The notes: generated by a model from the letters alone, not told the origin. 64,000 nt of DNA from an uncultured Agathobacter sp. (GCA_934316545.1 CAKRDT010000004.1:20766-84765), one strand, 5' to 3'. Shown: positions 7,953 to 17,499, numbered from the stretch's first letter. Numbers and translations: made by a program.

Positions 7953-9028
7953 TTCATTTTCTCCCTAGTGTTTTTCCTTCGTACCAGATAACCGATGAGA
8001 ACGGTCACCATACTTACAAATATGCAGACATAAAAGGACAATCCCCGGCTTAAGATTTCAAGCTGGTAGGCATCTGTTTTCTCCATCAACTGCCTGTAAC
8101 CATTGAGCATCAGGTAATCCGTGACACCGACACCACCCGGAACCGGCACACAGTTCGAACCAAGCACTACATAAATCTGCGTAGCCAGAAGACTCGGCAA
8201 CGTGCGGAGATTCCCATGCAACGCCGCAAACGAGACAATCGTTACCAGTATCTGCGACAGCCTCTGCAGAAAATTGAGCACATACACCTTGATCAGCATT
8301 GCTCTATTGTTAAAAATCAAGGAAACACACTGTCCATATTCTTCCAAAGCCTTATTGATCTTTTTTTCCAGCCTCTTTGCCAGCCTCTTACAGTGTATGC
8401 GGCGAAGAAACGCAGCAGTACCTTTCATTAATCTGCGCACGATTTCCTGCTTCTTAAGGAGCATATAAAACAGGATTGCAAGACCCAGTAATGCAAGCAT
8501 TCCACTTATGATCAACACTCTTCCGATCATGCTAAACTGAAGAAACAATCCCGGTGCAAAAACGAAATCCAACAGGCCAATCGTCACTACCGCAAGCGTA
8601 TACATCACAAGATTCAGCAATAAGGCCGCCATCACGGCAGTTCCCGGAATACCATCTTTCATCATGAAAAAGGCGCTTGCCGGCTGCCCACCGGATGCAG
8701 AAGGTGTAATCGCCGAAAAATACACATCGGCCGCCGAATAGACAAATCCATGCATGCGCTTCACCGGATAACCCATATGGTTAACAATCACACGAACCGC
8801 CTCTCCCTCGAAGTAAATAAATCCAAGCATACACACCGCTGCCAGCATGATTCCCACACCGGACGCTTCGCGAATACTCTGCAGCAATTCATCAAAAGAG
8901 ATTCCACTGCCTTTGAATACGGCATAAATCGTCACGATTGCAAGAATCAGTGTGACGAAGAAACAAATTATTTTATTTTTGTTCTTTTGAAAGAATTCTT
9001 TTCTGTCCATATGATGCCATTTTACCAT
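7949..9028 (-). CDS. Flippase-like/LPG synthase transmembrane-domain protein (UPF0104)
   Basis: About 355 residues with roughly eight hydrophobic spans. It resembles the membrane domain of lysylphosphatidylglycerol synthase/flippase proteins, including the region with GSNCVPVPGGVGVTDYLMLNGYRQL and TPSASGGQPASAFFMM. There is no C-terminal aminoacyltransferase domain, so a transport or flipping role is more likely than lipid aminoacylation. The start may be 9028 or the internal ATG at 9010 (MDRKEFFQKNKN); neither has a convincing ribosome-binding site. It is first in the operon with pssA, psd and a PAP2 gene. Confidence 0.8.
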   Translation of the reverse strand: MVKWHHMDRKEFFQKNKNKIICFFVTLILAIVTIYAVFKGSGISFDELLQSIREASGVGIMLAAVCMLGFIYFEGEAVRVIVNHMGYPVKRMHGFVYSAADVYFSAITPSASGGQPASAFFMMKDGIPGTAVMAALLLNLVMYTLAVVTIGLLDFVFAPGLFLQFSMIGRVLIISGMLALLGLAILFYMLLKKQEIVRRLMKGTAAFLRRIHCKRLAKRLEKKINKALEEYGQCVSLIFNNRAMLIKVYVLNFLQRLSQILVTIVSFAALHGNLRTLPSLLATQIYVVLGSNCVPVPGGVGVTDYLMLNGYRQLMEKTDAYQLEILSRGLSFYVCIFVSMVTVLIGYLVRRKNTREKMK

Positions 9029-9067
9029 AGCATGGTTGTGTATACAACTTAAGACTTCCTTAACGTC

Positions 9068-9087
9068 TTATGAAACGTGGTTCATAA
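9068..9087. promoter_or_regulatory. Palindromic operator-like site
   Basis: A perfect inverted repeat TTATGAA-N6-TTCATAA lies 40 bp upstream of the flippase-like gene. Its size and symmetry suit a dimeric repressor. No regulator is assigned. Confidence 0.45.
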
Positions 9088-9098
9088 AAGGCACACCT

Positions 9099-9223
9099 TG
9101 CTGCTTTTATCTTTCTAACTGACTCCAAGGCTGGTTTCTGCAAGGACACTAGTGATTCTGCCTAAAATCGTGTTCCTTGCAGAAACCAGCCTTTGGAGTC
9201 ATCTCTACGAAAGATTCGCAGCA
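9099..9223. repeat. Long imperfect intergenic palindrome
   Basis: Inner arms 9121-9146 and 9175-9200 pair over about 25 bp with one bulged base. The outer ends (TGCTGC at 9099, GCAGCA at 9218) and an ATCTTTC/GAAAGAT block extend the pairing, so the whole 125 bp can fold into one long stem-loop. It sits in the 390-bp gene-free gap between carB and the lipid operon. It encodes nothing obvious. It could be a miniature mobile element or a structured leader; the minus-strand loop sequence recurs in part near 63950. Confidence 0.7.
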
Positions 9224-9361
9224 GCAAACGTCTCTAACAATGCAGACAGCCACAACATGTAAAATAATCCCGGCTTCTCCGTTCTTCGAACTCTCGAACC
9301 CGGACCAACATTCGCAATCCGGACTATCGTCCTACTTGCTCATGTGGTTTACCCATCTAAT

Positions 9362-9402
9362 AAAAAAGCTGGTTAGGCTACAAGTAGCCAACCAGCTTTT
9401 TT
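9362..9402. terminator. carAB terminator
   Basis: A-rich run, then AGCTGGTT and GGCT/AGCC with AACCAGCT closing the stem, then TTTTTT. It lies 16 bp after the carB stop and has a U run on both strands. Confidence 0.85.
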
Positions 9403-9417
9403 ACTGATGGGATTATT

Positions 9418-12400
9418 TTACACGTTCTTAACAGTAGCAATATCAACCGGAGTGAGCTGTCCGTTCGCAGTCTCAAGGGAACGGGCAAGTGCATTTGCAG
9501 TATCCATCGCAGTAATACAGTAGACACCTGTCTCGATCGCATTACGACGGATCAGGAATCCGTCTCTTGTCTTATCACCGTTACCCTGTGTAGGGGTATC
9601 GATCACAAGGTCAATCTTATGTCCGAGAATCAGATCCATGACGTTCGGTGATTCCTGCGTGATCTTGTTGACGCGGAGTGCGTTGACCCCGTGCTCCTGT
9701 AAGTACTTTGCGGTACTTCTTGTTGCGTAGATTTTGTATCCGAGCGCTTCGAAACGCTTTGCAACGCCGACAGCCTCCGGCTTATCGGCATCCTTTACGG
9801 TCATGATCATCTGCTTATGCTTCGGAAGCTGTACACCTGCTCCTAAGAACGCTTTGTACAGTGCCTCGTTGAAGGACTTGGCAATACCAAGACACTCACC
9901 GGTTGATTTCATCTCCGGTCCAAGGCTGATCTCTGCACCACGCAGCTTCTCAAATGAGAATACCGGCATCTTGATCGCAATATAATCTGCAACCGGTGCA
10001 AGTCCAGGCTCGTATCCGAGTCCGCGGATCGTGTTGCCGATGATCACCTTTGTTGCAAGGTCAACGATCGGAATACCGGTTACCTTGCTGATGTACGGAA
10101 CCGTTCTGGATGAACGTGGGTTCACCTCGATGACATATACTTCCTCGTTCATTGCGATGAACTGGATGTTGATCAGTCCGATTACGTGCAGCGCCTGTGC
10201 CAGACGCTTCGTATACTCTACGATCGTATCCTTTACTTTATCACTGATCGTCGGCGCCGGATATACCGAGATACTGTCTCCGGAATGGACACCGGTACGC
10301 TCGATATGCTCCATGATACCAGGGATGAGAATGTCGGTTCCGTCACATACGGCATCGACCTCAATCTCCTTACCCTGTAAATATTTATCAACAAGGATTG
10401 GATGATCCTGTGCAATACGATTGATGATTCCGATGAACTCTTCAATCTCCTCATCGTTAAAGGCGATCTTCATACCCTGTCCGCCAAGTACGTAAGACGG
10501 ACGAACAAGTACCGGATAACCGAGACGATTGGCAACTTCCTTGGCTTCCTCTGCGGTAAATACCGTTCCACCGGCAGCTCTCGGAATATGCGTTTTCTCA
10601 AGGATCTCATCGAAAAGCTCACGATCCTCGGCCGCATCAACATCTTCTGCCTTGGTTCCAAGGATCTTAACGCCCATCTTCATTAACGCTTCGGTCAGCT
10701 TGATAGCAGTCTGTCCACCGAACTGTACGACTGCGCCGTCCGGCTTCTCGATATTGACAATGCTCTCAACATCTTCTGCCGTCAGTGGCTCGAAGTAAAG
10801 CTTGTCTGCAATATCAAAGTCGGTTGATACGGTTTCAGGGTTGTTGTTGATGATAACCGTCTCCCAGCCTTCCTTTGCGAAAGCCCATGTACAATGTACG
10901 GAACAGAAGTCGAACTCGATACCCTGTCCGATACGGATCGGGCCGGATCCAAGAACGAGGACCTTCTTCTGCGGATTCGTCTCAGCCGCCTCATTCTCAC
11001 TTCCGTACACACTGTAGTAATATGGAGTCTCTGCTGCGAACTCAGCCGCACAGGTATCTACCATCTTGTATGCTGCTACGATTCCGTTGGCATAACGCAT
11101 CTCTTTGATCTCGTCCTCGGTCTTACCTGTGAGTCTTGCGATGACATTGTCCGGGAACTCGATTCTCTTTGCTTCCTTTAAGAGATCCACGGTAAGTTCT
11201 TCATTCTGAAGTCTCTTCTCCATCTCAACAAGGATTGCGATCTTGTCGATGAACCAACGGTCAATCTTTGTAATATCATAAATGTGATCGTAAGATACAC
11301 CACGGCGCAAAGCCTCTGCGATCACCCAGATTCTGCGATCATCCACAACATGAAGCTGTGCCTCAAGCTCCTCATCGTTTAAGTTCGAGAAGTCATACGA
11401 TAACAGGCAGTCCACATGCTGCTCAAGAGAACGGATGGCTTTCATCAAAGCACCCTCGAAATTATCACAGATACTCATAACCTCACCGGTTGCCTTCATC
11501 TGTGTGCTTAAGGTTCTCTTTGCGGTCAGGAACTTATCAAACGGAAGTCTCGGAATCTTGACAACGCAGTAATCAAGCATCGGCTCGAAGCTTGCGTATG
11601 TCTTCTGTGTAATGGCATTCTTGATCTCATCAAGAGTATATCCCAAAGCGATCTTCGCGGTAACCTTGGCGATCGGATATCCGGTTGCTTTGGATGCCAA
11701 AGCGGAAGAACGGGATACTCGAGGGTTAACCTCGATTACACAATATTCGAATGAATCCGGATTCAAAGCGTACTGTACGTTACATCCTCCGGTAATCTTT
11801 AACTCATCGATAATGTTCAATGCAGAGCTGCGGAGCATCTGGTATTCCTTGTCTCCGAGTGTCTGTGACGGAGCAACTACGATCGAATCGCCGGTATGCA
11901 CGCCGACCGGATCAATATTCTCCATGTTACATACGGTAATACAGTTGCCGTTTGCATCACGCATTACCTCGTACTCAACTTCCTTCCATCCGGCGATGCA
12001 ACGCTCTACAAGTACCTCGCCGACACGGCTTAAACGAAGTCCGTTGCTTAAGATATCAACAAGCTCCTGCTCGTTGTGGGCGATACCGCCGCCGCTTCCT
12101 CCAAGTGTGAAAGCAGGACGAAGGACAACCGGATATCCGATGGTATTCGTGAACTTGATACCATCCTCTACGGTATTAACAACCTGTGATGCGGCACAAG
12201 GCTCACCGATCTTCTCCATCGTATCCTTGAAGGCCTGACGGTCCTCGGCCTTGAAAATCGTCTCAGCGGTTGTACCGATTAATTTAACGCCATGCTCCTC
12301 AAGGAATCCTGACTCTGCAAGCTCCATACCAAGGTTCAGACCGGCTTGTCCACCAAGTGTCGGAAGCACACTGTCCGGCTTCTCCTTTAAAATAATCTCT

Positions 12401-12624
12401 TTTAATACATCAACCGTAAGAGGCTCAATATATACCTGATCTGCAATCTGTTTATCGGTCATGATGGTTGCAGGGTTTGAGTTAACGAGACATACTTCCA
12501 CGCCCTCTTCTTTTAAAGAACGGCATGCCTGTGTTCCGGCGTAATCGAACTCTGCTGCCTGTCCGATGACAATCGGACCGGAACCGATCACTAATACTTT
12601 TTTAATCTCTTTATTTCTTGGCAT
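9418..12624 (-). CDS. carB: Carbamoyl-phosphate synthase large subunit
   Basis: 1068 residues, the normal length for CarB. Two ATP-grasp halves are visible, each beginning with a nucleotide-fold motif (KVLVIGSGPIVIGQAAEFDYAG and KVLVLGSGPIRIGQGIEFDF). A C-terminal MGS-like allosteric domain begins around KHKQMIMTVKDADKPEAVG. It uses ammonia from CarA, bicarbonate and two ATP to make carbamoyl phosphate for pyrimidines and arginine. Its ATG overlaps the carA stop region, so the two are translationally coupled. Confidence 0.97.
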   Translation of the reverse strand: MPRNKEIKKVLVIGSGPIVIGQAAEFDYAGTQACRSLKEEGVEVCLVNSNPATIMTDKQIADQVYIEPLTVDVLKEIILKEKPDSVLPTLGGQAGLNLGMELAESGFLEEHGVKLIGTTAETIFKAEDRQAFKDTMEKIGEPCAASQVVNTVEDGIKFTNTIGYPVVLRPAFTLGGSGGGIAHNEQELVDILSNGLRLSRVGEVLVERCIAGWKEVEYEVMRDANGNCITVCNMENIDPVGVHTGDSIVVAPSQTLGDKEYQMLRSSALNIIDELKITGGCNVQYALNPDSFEYCVIEVNPRVSRSSALASKATGYPIAKVTAKIALGYTLDEIKNAITQKTYASFEPMLDYCVVKIPRLPFDKFLTAKRTLSTQMKATGEVMSICDNFEGALMKAIRSLEQHVDCLLSYDFSNLNDEELEAQLHVVDDRRIWVIAEALRRGVSYDHIYDITKIDRWFIDKIAILVEMEKRLQNEELTVDLLKEAKRIEFPDNVIARLTGKTEDEIKEMRYANGIVAAYKMVDTCAAEFAAETPYYYSVYGSENEAAETNPQKKVLVLGSGPIRIGQGIEFDFCSVHCTWAFAKEGWETVIINNNPETVSTDFDIADKLYFEPLTAEDVESIVNIEKPDGAVVQFGGQTAIKLTEALMKMGVKILGTKAEDVDAAEDRELFDEILEKTHIPRAAGGTVFTAEEAKEVANRLGYPVLVRPSYVLGGQGMKIAFNDEEIEEFIGIINRIAQDHPILVDKYLQGKEIEVDAVCDGTDILIPGIMEHIERTGVHSGDSISVYPAPTISDKVKDTIVEYTKRLAQALHVIGLINIQFIAMNEEVYVIEVNPRSSRTVPYISKVTGIPIVDLATKVIIGNTIRGLGYEPGLAPVADYIAIKMPVFSFEKLRGAEISLGPEMKSTGECLGIAKSFNEALYKAFLGAGVQLPKHKQMIMTVKDADKPEAVGVAKRFEALGYKIYATRSTAKYLQEHGVNALRVNKITQESPNVMDLILGHKIDLVIDTPTQGNGDKTRDGFLIRRNAIETGVYCITAMDTANALARSLETANGQLTPVDIATVKNV

Positions 12625-13700
12625 TATTTCTTTCCTCCTCTGTCCATCATATCGATAAAACGGTCAAACAGATACGCGGAATCCTGTGGTCCAGGGCAGG
12701 CCTCCGGGTGGAACTGTACCGTGAAAATGTTCTTGCCAACATACTCAAGGCCTTCGTTTGTTCCATCATTAACGTTGACAAATGCAGGTTTGGCAACATT
12801 CGGATCAAGTGTATCGGTATCAACCACATATCCGTGGTTCTGGGAAGAAATATAGACGCGGTTTGTCTTTAAATCCTTAACCGGATGATTTCCTCCACGA
12901 TGTCCGTATTTCATCTTATGCGTGTCCGCTCCGGTTGCCAACGCCATAAGCTGGTGTCCGAGACAGATGGCAAAAATCGGCACATCGCTCTCATATAATT
13001 TATGAATCTCCTCGATGATCTCCTTGCACTCCTTCGGATCTCCAGGTCCGTTGCTGAGCATAATGCCATCCGGATTCGTTGCAAGGATTTCCCCGGCGCT
13101 CGTGTGTGCCGGATAGATCGTCACTTCGCATCCTCTTGCATTCAAAGATTTTGCAATATTATTCTTCGCACCGAGATCGAGCAACGCGACCCTCTTTCCG
13201 GTTCCGCGAAGAACTTTTTTCTCGCTGCAGGTTACTTTATCCACAACATTTCCTGTCGTATATTCCTTTAATTTAGGAAGAATCTCATCCAGATTGTAAT
13301 TCTCATTCGTTGTGATCATTCCGTTCATGGTTCCCTTCTCACGAAGAATCTTCGTCAGTGCACGGGTATCGATGCCGGCCACACCTGGAATATCATGCTT
13401 TGCCAAAAAATCCTGAATCGTTCCTTCGCATCGGAAGTTGCTGGCGGTACGGGATAATTCTCTTACGATATATCCGTCTGGCCAAGGACGTGCGGATTCC
13501 ATATCCGGTGTGATTCCGTAATTTCCGATCAGCGGATAGGTCATAACCACGGCCTGTCCCGCATAGGAAGGATCGGTAAGAACCTCCAAATATCCTGTCA
13601 TAGAAGTGTTAAATACGATCTCACTGATCACTTCTCTTGTAGAACCGATGCTTGTTCCTGTAAATACGGTTCCATCTTCGAGTATCAAGAAAGCTTTCAT
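12624..13700 (-). CDS. carA: Carbamoyl-phosphate synthase small (glutaminase) subunit
   Basis: 358 residues. The N-terminal CarA domain (ILEDGTVFTGTSIG) is followed by a class I glutamine amidotransferase domain with the nucleophile Cys in FAICLGHQLMALATG and the His in VQFHPEACPGP. It feeds ammonia to CarB through an internal tunnel. It is first gene of carAB; the upstream leader contains a terminator-like hairpin and a probable promoter. Confidence 0.97.
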   Translation of the reverse strand: MKAFLILEDGTVFTGTSIGSTREVISEIVFNTSMTGYLEVLTDPSYAGQAVVMTYPLIGNYGITPDMESARPWPDGYIVRELSRTASNFRCEGTIQDFLAKHDIPGVAGIDTRALTKILREKGTMNGMITTNENYNLDEILPKLKEYTTGNVVDKVTCSEKKVLRGTGKRVALLDLGAKNNIAKSLNARGCEVTIYPAHTSAGEILATNPDGIMLSNGPGDPKECKEIIEEIHKLYESDVPIFAICLGHQLMALATGADTHKMKYGHRGGNHPVKDLKTNRVYISSQNHGYVVDTDTLDPNVAKPAFVNVNDGTNEGLEYVGKNIFTVQFHPEACPGPQDSAYLFDRFIDMMDRGGKK

Positions 13701-13739
13701 TATATGCCCTGCCTTTCTGTTGTGTTTCCCTGCATCTTG

Positions 13740-13770
13740 GCAAAAAAAAAGAGAGCGTCTCTTTTTTTGC
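13740..13770 (-). terminator. Attenuator-like terminator in the carAB leader
   Basis: On the minus strand an A7 run, AGAGA-cgc-TCTCT and a T9 run form a textbook intrinsic terminator 40 bp upstream of carA and downstream of its promoter. This implies conditional read-through. No PyrR-binding consensus was recognised in the leader. Confidence 0.7.
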
Positions 13771-13812
13771 TATCATTGCGGCAGACTTATCGCCCCTGCC
13801 TAAATTGTAAAA

Positions 13813-13841
13813 AGTTTATCATAATATGGCACTTTTTTCAA
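13813..13841 (-). promoter_or_regulatory. carAB promoter
   Basis: Minus strand TTGAAA (13841-13836), 17-nt spacer, TAAACT (13818-13813), upstream of the attenuator-like hairpin. Confidence 0.5.
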
Positions 13842-13940
13842 CCACTTTAGCATCAAAAAAAGTGCCGAGGTTTTTTTAATAAATATGTACATTTTATACA
13901 TTTTGTTGATAATGCCTTCTGTATATCTGTCTGCGATCTT

Positions 13941-14516
13941 CTACGAGATCAATCCGATCAGCCCGATCACAACGGCCAGAATACAGAAAAACAACGACCC
14001 GAATACTACCGACAGCACAACAGCGGTTGAAAGAGGCTTCTTTTCATATGTAATCTCGTCCACACTGCATGCCTGCATCGAAACAAAATCATTATTTGGC
14101 ATTACATTCATTCTTTTGAACTTACGCTTTGTAAAATATCGTTCCGTCCAGACCGGCATCGCGTTCAGTGTGACCATTGGAAGATTATAAGTACTTTTTG
14201 CATATTTTCGCATTTCATAAACAAGTTTCTTACCAATTCCACGTCTCTGGTACATCGGATGAACATATAGCATCGTAATATGACCTTCCGACTGCATCGC
14301 AGACATTCCTACGATTGTTCCCTGCTCATACGCGCCCCACATGGCAAGATACCCTTCTTCCATCATATGCTTCAAATAATCCTGAAGGCTGTACTGCTCG
14401 AACGCCTGCGTCATCTTCGGATTCGGAATCGAATTGCGCAGACAGTAATCAAACACGCCGCGTGCCAGGCCTGCCGCTTCCGGCAGCTGTTCCGTTGTTA
14501 ATATTTTAATTTCCAT
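13941..14516 (-). CDS. GNAT acetyltransferase with C-terminal membrane anchor
   Basis: About 191 residues. The GNAT core shows HITMLYVHPMYQRRGIGKKLVYEMRKYA (acetyl-CoA binding R/Q-x-x-G-x-G/A) in the middle. The C-terminus has a hydrophobic span (VVLSVVFGSLFFCILAVVIG), unusual for a soluble GNAT and likely a single membrane anchor. I chose the ATG at 14516 (MEIKILTTEQL) because AGGAG lies 8 bp upstream; the frame extends further but without a ribosome-binding site. The substrate is unknown. Confidence 0.8.
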   Translation of the reverse strand: MEIKILTTEQLPEAAGLARGVFDYCLRNSIPNPKMTQAFEQYSLQDYLKHMMEEGYLAMWGAYEQGTIVGMSAMQSEGHITMLYVHPMYQRRGIGKKLVYEMRKYAKSTYNLPMVTLNAMPVWTERYFTKRKFKRMNVMPNNDFVSMQACSVDEITYEKKPLSTAVVLSVVFGSLFFCILAVVIGLIGLIS

Positions 14517-14609
14517 AGAGTATGCTCCTTTCATGCCAGCATCATCCCTGCTTGTTCTTCCCCGAGTGCATGGATGCTGCATATCGTTTTCTATGTAATC
14601 GCCGACTTA

Positions 14610-16844
14610 TCACATTTCGTCTGCATCCTCCACCAGCCGGTCACGCAGACCGCTGTAACGTTTCAGCTGCGAATTATTTGCGATCATCTGCTCGAACGTC
14701 GTATCGTTGCCCACAATTGTAACACATTTTTTTGCTCTGGTCACAGCCGTATACAAAAGATTCCGGTTCATAAGCATGCGGGGACCTGTCAGCAACGGAA
14801 TCACGACTGCCGGATACTCAGAGCCCTGCGACTTATGGATAGTTACTGCATAAGCAAGTTCCAGCTCCTCCAGAAGTTTAAACGGATACTCAACCATGCG
14901 CCCCTCATCAAAGCACACGGTTACCGTCTCCGCAAAGTCATTGATTTCCTCGATAATTCCCGTATCTCCATTGAACACACCGGTTCCCTTATCAATGCAC
15001 AGACCGTATTTGCTGCGGATTTCCCATTCAAGCTGATAATTGTTCTTGATCTGCATCACTTTGTCGCCCTCGCGAAAAAGCGTTGTCCCATGTTCCTTTT
15101 CTTTTTTGCGTTTGTCCGGTGGGTTTAAGTACATCTGAAGCACCGTATTTAAGCGTTCCACACCAAGCAGGCCCTTCCTCATCGGTGTCAGCACCTGAAT
15201 ATCCATCATAGACGCGCCGACAAACTTCGGAAGTTTCTGCAAAATCAGCTGTAAAGTAACATTAATGATCTTGTCCGCATCGTAACGCTTCAGGAAAAAG
15301 AAATCCATACTCTTGTTGTCCAGTTCCACCGGCTCGCCACGATTGATCTTGTGCGCATTTACGATAATATCACTCGTACTTGCCTGCCGGAAGATTTTTG
15401 TCAGCATAACCGTGTGAAAAAGCTTCGAATCAATAATATCCTTGAGTACATTTCCCGGTCCCACACTCGGCAGCTGATTGACATCGCCCACAAGGATCAG
15501 GCGTGTTCCCGCCACGATCGCTTTTAACAGGGAATACATCAGCGAGATATCGACCATCGACATCTCATCGATGATGATGACATCCGTCTCAAGCGGATTC
15601 TGCGCATTTCGCTCGAAGCCCGCGTTTCCTTCCACGCCACCATTCAGTTCCAGCATCCGGTGGATCGTGCGCGCCTCGAAGCCGGTCGTCTCACTCATTC
15701 GTTTGGCTGCGCGCCCGGTCGGTGCCGCAAGGAAGATATCCATGCCCTCTGACTCAAAATATTTAATGATTGTATTAATCGTTGTTGTCTTTCCTGTACC
15801 CGGTCCACCGGTGATCACAAGCACACCGTTTCTTACGGCTTCCTTGACCGCTTCCACCTGATGTTCATCCAGATCCATCTTCGTCTGCTTCTCGATCTGA
15901 CGAAGCCGTGCCTCGATCTCGATATCCGGCACATCAAAAGTGGCATCCAGCCGTTTTAACATGGTTGCCGCATTCGCTTCCATATAGAAGAAAGTGCTCG
16001 CATAGATCTGTGTGACATCATCCGCCTGCCGCATGATGATCTTGCGGTCCATCGCAAGGTTCATGTAATGTTTCTCAATATATTCCGGTTCAATCTCAAG
16101 CAGCGCACTCGCGCGCTGTGTCAGTTCCGGCATCGGCAGGTAAGTATTTCCCTCATTGGATGCCTGCAGGAGTGCGTACTGGATCCCGCTTCGGATCCGG
16201 AAATCCGAATCGGTACGGATACCGACACGAGACGCGATCTCATCCGCGGTGCGGAATCCCACGCCATCCACGTCATCCGCCATCCGGTACGGATTCTCTT
16301 TTAAGATACTGTATACTTCCTGCCCATAGGTATTGTAGATCTTGACTGCAAGTGTCGTACTGATACCATACTGTTGCAGAAAGATCATCGCCTGCCGCAG
16401 GTCACGCTTCTCGTTTACCTGATCTGCGATCTCCATCGCCTTGCGCTGGCTGATTCCCTTGACTTCCGCAAGCCGCTCCGGCTCCTCCTCAATGATACGG
16501 AACGTATCTTCCTTGAATCTTCTGACAATTCTTGCAGCCAAAGCGATACCGATTCCCTTGATCGCGCCGGATCCGAGATAACGCTCGATTGCAAGTTCGT
16601 CCTGAGGTGCTTTTTCCTCGAAACTTTTGACCGCAAACTGTCTTCCGTAAGTCGGATGATCCGTATATTCGCCATGCGCCTCAATGCATTCGCCCTCTGC
16701 GATATCGGAAAATATGCCTACACAGGTCAGTTCCTCCTCATCGCAGATCATCACCATCACGGTATAACCATTGTCACTATTTCGAAATACAATGTGATCG
16801 ACATAACCGTTTATCACTTCTTCATTACTCTGCTGCTTGTCCAA
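14610..16844 (-). CDS. recD2: RecD2-type ATP-dependent DNA helicase
   Basis: Superfamily 1B 5'-3' helicase. Walker A is ITGGPGTGKTTTINTII, Walker B VIIIDEMSMVD, and the C-terminal motif is LAYAVTIHKSQGSEYPAVVIPL. An N-terminal OB-like region and helix-hairpin-helix stretch (YLGSGAIKGIGIALAARIVRRF) are typical of RecD2, which acts without RecBC. I assign a TTG start at 16844 because GAGAGGAAA lies just upstream and the 744 residues then begin with the family's N-terminus. The extra 68 codons up to 17048 run through a hairpin and look untranslated. Confidence 0.9.
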   Translation of the reverse strand: MDKQQSNEEVINGYVDHIVFRNSDNGYTVMVMICDEEELTCVGIFSDIAEGECIEAHGEYTDHPTYGRQFAVKSFEEKAPQDELAIERYLGSGAIKGIGIALAARIVRRFKEDTFRIIEEEPERLAEVKGISQRKAMEIADQVNEKRDLRQAMIFLQQYGISTTLAVKIYNTYGQEVYSILKENPYRMADDVDGVGFRTADEIASRVGIRTDSDFRIRSGIQYALLQASNEGNTYLPMPELTQRASALLEIEPEYIEKHYMNLAMDRKIIMRQADDVTQIYASTFFYMEANAATMLKRLDATFDVPDIEIEARLRQIEKQTKMDLDEHQVEAVKEAVRNGVLVITGGPGTGKTTTINTIIKYFESEGMDIFLAAPTGRAAKRMSETTGFEARTIHRMLELNGGVEGNAGFERNAQNPLETDVIIIDEMSMVDISLMYSLLKAIVAGTRLILVGDVNQLPSVGPGNVLKDIIDSKLFHTVMLTKIFRQASTSDIIVNAHKINRGEPVELDNKSMDFFFLKRYDADKIINVTLQLILQKLPKFVGASMMDIQVLTPMRKGLLGVERLNTVLQMYLNPPDKRKKEKEHGTTLFREGDKVMQIKNNYQLEWEIRSKYGLCIDKGTGVFNGDTGIIEEINDFAETVTVCFDEGRMVEYPFKLLEELELAYAVTIHKSQGSEYPAVVIPLLTGPRMLMNRNLLYTAVTRAKKCVTIVGNDTTFEQMIANNSQLKRYSGLRDRLVEDADEM

Positions 16845-16990
16845 AGTAGTTTCCTCTCTTTTCGTACAAACTCTACGCTCTATTATGAAGCACAATGCGC
16901 ACTCTTTCAAGTCTGCTTTTTGAAGTCCCATAGAAAAGCGATACATTTGCCACACCATTTCATATCCGGGCCGATGCACAGCACAGACAC

Positions 16991-17034
16991 AAGAAGCCCC
17001 CTCTATCGGGCATTCCGATATAAGGGGACTTCTT
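16991..17034. terminator. Hairpin downstream of the flagellar rod cluster
   Basis: AAGAAG(c)CCCCT ... AGGGG(a)CTTCTT with an inner stem form a long hairpin after the rod-binding gene. It lacks a strong U tract, so termination may be partial and recD2 may receive read-through. Confidence 0.5.
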
Positions 17035-17059
17035 ATATGTTGATTCATGAATAGATTCC

Positions 17060-17425
17060 CTATTCTGTCGTCGTAATATTTAAGTTGCGCCGCATCTGCT
17101 CATAAAGCTGCTGCGTAAGGTTGTCACCAACCTGATCCACCACTTCATCCGCCACGGTTTCAATCACCTGATCCATATACAGATCCTTGTACTGCGACAT
17201 CGTGGAATCTTCATCGTCCGATGAAAAAGAGGACTTCACTTCCTTTAACATCTGCTCCACAAAGTAGGATTCAAAATCTTTGATGACACCTTTTAACTCG
17301 TCCTCCGATGCATCGGAAGAGACATTCTTGAGCGAGTTCTGCAACTCATTACTTGAAGCAGCGCTCGCATCGGTCTTCGCACTCTGATAATTCGAGCTAA
17401 TTCCTGAAATTCCTGATAAATCCAT
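17060..17425 (-). CDS. FlgJ-like flagellar rod-binding protein
   Basis: 121 residues with the rod-binding domain signature IKDFESYFVEQMLKEVKSS and a C-terminal MDQVIETVADEVVDQVGDNLTQQLYEQMRRN helix. It matches only the N-terminal half of proteobacterial FlgJ; the muramidase domain is absent, as is usual in Firmicutes. It probably caps or assists rod assembly in the periplasm-equivalent space. It follows flgG by 75 bp. Confidence 0.85.
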   Translation of the reverse strand: MDLSGISGISSNYQSAKTDASAASSNELQNSLKNVSSDASEDELKGVIKDFESYFVEQMLKEVKSSFSSDDEDSTMSQYKDLYMDQVIETVADEVVDQVGDNLTQQLYEQMRRNLNITTTE

Positions 17426-17499
17426 CTGTTTTCTCCTTTAACTATCCGGCTGTCTAAACGGCATCCGGCATATCAAATTCTCACACGAATCTGTCAGCA

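Noticed and set aside
9029..9417. Small genes in the carB-lipid operon gap
   Set aside because: Open frames there have no RBS and lie in the palindrome or terminator.
12618..13276. Plus-strand ORFs opposite carA
   Set aside because: They are shadows of the strongly conserved carA frame and lack ribosome-binding sites.
16845..17048. N-terminal extension of recD2
   Set aside because: It crosses a hairpin and has no ribosome-binding site; TTG at 16844 fits better.
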